From assembly GCA_002343715.1 (NCBI GenBank), contig DDSA01000189.1, positions 1 through 7,689 of the forward strand: a stretch of 7,689 bases of DNA, written 5' to 3'. Shown piece by piece: positions 5,519-7,689 of the stretch; position 1 is the first letter of the stretch; each line of letters starts with the position of its first letter. Under the pieces are notes generated by a model that saw nothing but the letters and a program-made list of their open reading frames with translations, ran no database searches and was not told the origin of the DNA. Both the position numbers and the translations under genes were made by a program. Origin of the DNA: Phycisphaerales bacterium UBA2402. GTDB lineage: Bacteria; Planctomycetota; Phycisphaerae; Phycisphaerales; UBA1924.

Positions 5519-7474
5519 ATGACCACGATGAACACAGGCGCTCCGATGGTCTTCGCATCGTCGAGAACCGACGACCTGCGAGGGTCGTCGTCCGGCGTGA
5601 ACGGGTCAACGGCCACCGTGAAGAGGCTGCTGGAGTCGATCACGCAGTCGTGGAAGGACGAGCGGCGGAAGCGGATGCTCGGGGAGTACTACAACGCGCG
5701 GCGGTTGTGGTCCGGACCGCTCGCCGACCTGCACGCGTGGCCGTACAACGGCGAGACGGGCGATCCGAACTTCGCTCCGGCGTCAAGTGCGCCGGTGAAC
5801 GTGATGCACCAGACCATCGCGGCGCTGGAGGCGAACATCCTCTCGAACGACCCGACCGTGCAGATCAAGCCGCGGTTCCTGTCGTCGTACCGCCGGTTCG
5901 GGCAGATCGTCGCGGCGCACGCGCAGCGGCGGCTCCATGAGATGCGGTACATCGAAGAGGAGCGCATGTGCTTCAAGGACGCGCTCATGGGCATGGGCGT
6001 GATGAAGGTGGGCGAGTACGGGGCGGGCTACTCGTTCGAGTGGTTCGGCGCGAGGATCGAGCCGGGCCAGCGGTACATCTGCCGCGTCAGTCCGTCGGAC
6101 TACTGCATCTCCCGTCAGGCCCGCGACCGCATGGAGGCGGAGTGGGAGTGCGAGCGGTACCGCACCACCACCGACCGGCTTATGGGGGTTCTGACGCCGG
6201 AAGAGATCGACCGGCTGCCCAAGACCAGCGAGCGGCCCGACAAGCGGGACCGCGGGCAGAACACGGACTTCGACGCCTTCGTGCAGTTCCACGACCTGAT
6301 CGACATCTGGGTGCCGCCCGGCGTGCTGTCGCGTGAGGCGCTGACGCTGACGGTCGCCGGGACGCCGGACGGGTTCTCGTCGATCGGCGACGCCGTGGAC
6401 CGCTACCTGATCCGCGATCCGAGAGAGTGGGAGGGACCGGCGAGCGGGCCGTACGAGGTCTACGGGTTCAACCGGATTCAGGACACGCCGTACTACGCGG
6501 CTCCGACGGTGGTGCTGCGCGACATGGCGCAGATGATCGGCGATCTGTCGAGGCACATCATCGAGTCCGACCAGACCGCGGCGGACCTGATCGTCCACCG
6601 GGACAGCGTGAACCCTGACGAGAAGTCGGCGATCCGGTCGGCGAAGCACCTCGACATGATCGCGGTAGAAGATCCGGGCGCGTACACGCAGATCCAGCGC
6701 GGCGGCTCGACCGAGCGGGCGCAGGGGTCGCTGTCGATGCACCTGCAACTCTACGGGCAGATGTCCGGATCGGGGCTGCTGTCGGCCACCGGCATCCAGA
6801 AGAAGTCGGGCGACACGACCGCGACCGAGGCGGAAGAGGTGTCGGCGCGGCTGAACGTCCTGCTGGACGGGATGGAGCGGCGGGTCTACGAGCACGCGGA
6901 TCGGGTGCTGGAGAAGTTCGTCTGGTACGAGTTCCGCGACCCGCTTCTGAACAACCAGGTCAACCTGAAGACCGGCGGGGTCGAGGTGGCGTACGTCGTC
7001 ACCGCCGGGCAGATGGACCTGTACGGGCTGCACGAGATCAACCTTGAGGTGCGCCGCGGGTCGATGCGGCGGGTCAATGAGCAGAGCCGGATCAAGCGGC
7101 TCATGGAGTGGGCCTCCGGTCCGGTGCCCATCGGGGTGCAGATCAAGCAGGCGTTCGGGGACGGGTTCGACATCATGGCGTGGCTGCGGCTGACGTCGGA
7201 CGGGCTGATCGAACCCGCGGACGTGGACGAACTGATCCCGGACCCCAACTCGCTGTCGCTGGCGATCGCCAAGATGGCGGCGGCTGGCGGGATCGACTTG
7301 GATCAGGCGGCGGGCGGCGGTCAGGGGGAGCAGCCGGGGCCGAAACGAAAGCCCGGCACCCCCGGGTCGTCGGCCATTTCCGGGTCGAGCCAGACCGGAA
7401 ATCGTGGTTCGGGGTTTGACAAGGGGGCGATCGCGGAGAATACTGTGTCCGGAATGGGTTTCGGCGGAATGTGA
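5519..7474 (+). CDS. Phage portal protein (head-tail connector)
   Basis: A 651-residue protein directly after terL, the standard place for a portal. Portals form a dodecameric ring at one capsid vertex, dock the terminase and give the DNA channel. Residues 30-150 hold amphipathic helices with YYNARRLWSG (57-66) and PVNVMHQTIAALEANILSNDP (92-112), typical of the opening of podovirus-type and related portals. Residues 324-365 contain PYYAAPTVVLRDMAQ and a long helix. The key portal-like segment is ATGIQKKSGDTTATEAEEVSAR (423-444), followed by the helix MERRVYEHADRVLEKFVWYEF (452-472), matching the common 'TATEA...R...E' pattern before the stem and crown. The C terminus (about 596-651) is Gly/Pro/Ser-rich and probably disordered. 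ATG 5519 lies 12 bases after GGAGAAGG (5499-5506), so spacing is loose; ATG 5528 and 5546 are also possible. The length fits larger portals. Confidence 0.88.
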   Translation: MTTMNTGAPMVFASSRTDDLRGSSSGVNGSTATVKRLLESITQSWKDERRKRMLGEYYNARRLWSGPLADLHAWPYNGETGDPNFAPASSAPVNVMHQTIAALEANILSNDPTVQIKPRFLSSYRRFGQIVAAHAQRRLHEMRYIEEERMCFKDALMGMGVMKVGEYGAGYSFEWFGARIEPGQRYICRVSPSDYCISRQARDRMEAEWECERYRTTTDRLMGVLTPEEIDRLPKTSERPDKRDRGQNTDFDAFVQFHDLIDIWVPPGVLSREALTLTVAGTPDGFSSIGDAVDRYLIRDPREWEGPASGPYEVYGFNRIQDTPYYAAPTVVLRDMAQMIGDLSRHIIESDQTAADLIVHRDSVNPDEKSAIRSAKHLDMIAVEDPGAYTQIQRGGSTERAQGSLSMHLQLYGQMSGSGLLSATGIQKKSGDTTATEAEEVSARLNVLLDGMERRVYEHADRVLEKFVWYEFRDPLLNNQVNLKTGGVEVAYVVTAGQMDLYGLHEINLEVRRGSMRRVNEQSRIKRLMEWASGPVPIGVQIKQAFGDGFDIMAWLRLTSDGLIEPADVDELIPDPNSLSLAIAKMAAAGGIDLDQAAGGGQGEQPGPKRKPGTPGSSAISGSSQTGNRGSGFDKGAIAENTVSGMGFGGM

Positions 7475-7513
7475 AGCACTCGCGGCGGTGTGGGACTGTC
7501 GAGGGCGCTTCAG
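7475..7513. other. Short intergenic gap without terminator
   Basis: This is the longest gap between genes in the window (39 bases). It contains a likely SD, GAGGG at 7501-7505, for the next gene. I see no hairpin with a T run and no promoter-like hexamers, so transcription probably continues from the portal gene. Confidence 0.6.
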
Positions 7514-7689
7514 ATGGCGGCGTACGACTTCAGAATCATCGACGACGCCGGCAACGACACGCCGGAGATTGTCGAACTGCGCTTCCCGATGGGCGATCGT
7601 CCCGAGATGGTGACGCTGCCCGATGGCCGGACGGCGCGGTTTGATTTTTCCACGACCGCGAAACACGTCAAGACCGAGCAGCCCGAGTC
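7514..7689 (+). CDS. Small FmdB-like protein lacking zinc cysteines (3' end cut off by window)
   Basis: ATG 7514 follows GAGGG (7501-7505) by eight bases; the frame stays open to the window end, giving 58 full codons. The start MAAYDFRIID resembles the FmdB/zinc-ribbon family, whose members usually begin M-P-x-Y-D/E-Y/F-x-C. The spacing also fits that family: ELRFPMGDRPEMVTLPDG aligns by eye with their 'F-MS--P----CP-CG' section, followed by TARFDFS where family members have a K/R-x-F-S ending. The four zinc cysteines expected in that family are absent in this part (IIDDAG and LPDGR stand where CxxC pairs would be). The family link is from remembered patterns and is tentative. Small FmdB-like genes do occur near phage head genes. 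Strong G/C third positions and the SD support a real gene. Confidence 0.55.
   Translation, partial: MAAYDFRIIDDAGNDTPEIVELRFPMGDRPEMVTLPDGRTARFDFSTTAKHVKTEQPE

Noticed and set aside
5356..5940. 194-codon + strand frame spanning the terL-portal junction
   Set aside because: It is Arg/Gly/Ala-rich and overlaps two confident genes out of frame.
5783..7666. Long antisense open frame (also 627 codons) opposite the portal gene
   Set aside because: The composition is the same low-information Arg/Pro/His/Val type. The equal length to the other antisense frame appears to be coincidence, as the sequences are unrelated.
1..7689. tRNA genes, CRISPR arrays, insertion sequences, att sites, riboswitches
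   Set aside because: I looked for cloverleaf-like ends, regularly spaced repeats, terminal inverted repeats and conserved leader structures. None was visible, and almost all bases lie in coding sequence.

Overview
The window is part of a tailed double-stranded DNA phage genome (Caudoviricetes), either a phage contig or a prophage segment. The diagnostic genes are a complete terminase large subunit and a complete portal protein, preceded by a probable terminase small subunit. There is no integrase, repressor, tRNA or recognisable host gene, so free phage and prophage cannot be told apart. The DNA is very GC-rich (about two thirds by eye). Genes are tightly packed on the + strand with mostly NNG/NNC codons, purine-rich Shine-Dalgarno (SD) sequences and mainly UGA stops. 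This suggests a high-GC bacterial host, but the host phylum cannot be named from the sequence.

Layout, left to right. (1) 3-428: 3' part of a beta-rich protein, possibly a virion component, cut by the window edge. (2) 446-736: small protein with two membrane segments, holin-like. (3) 751-1014: small unknown protein. (4) 1011-1553: 180-residue lipoprotein with a clear lipobox, overlapping the previous gene by four bases. (5) 1567-2832: right-handed parallel beta-helix protein, probably a tailspike or fibre. (6) 2839-3693: basic coiled-coil protein, probable terminase small subunit. (7) 3452-5515: terminase large subunit with ATPase and nuclease halves. (8) 5519-7474: portal protein. (9) 7514 to the right edge: start of a small protein that looks like an FmdB-type zinc ribbon without its cysteines.

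The right half is a DNA-packaging module: the small subunit would select phage DNA, the large subunit would pump and cut it, and the portal is the vertex and channel through which it enters the capsid. The left half looks like the end of a tail and host-interaction block with membrane-targeted small proteins that could act in lysis or at the cell envelope; no endolysin is present here. All nine genes could lie on one transcript: gaps are at most about 40 bases, and I see no convincing promoter or hairpin terminator.

The most unusual points are a 242-base overlap between the two terminase genes, the beta-helix and small-terminase ORFs sharing one frame across a single UGA, a 14-base match to the end of the common Illumina adapter inside the small-terminase gene, a cysteine-rich beta-helix, and the cysteine-less FmdB-like protein. 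I found no defence system, CRISPR array, insertion sequence or non-coding RNA, and no evidence for a wholly new system.
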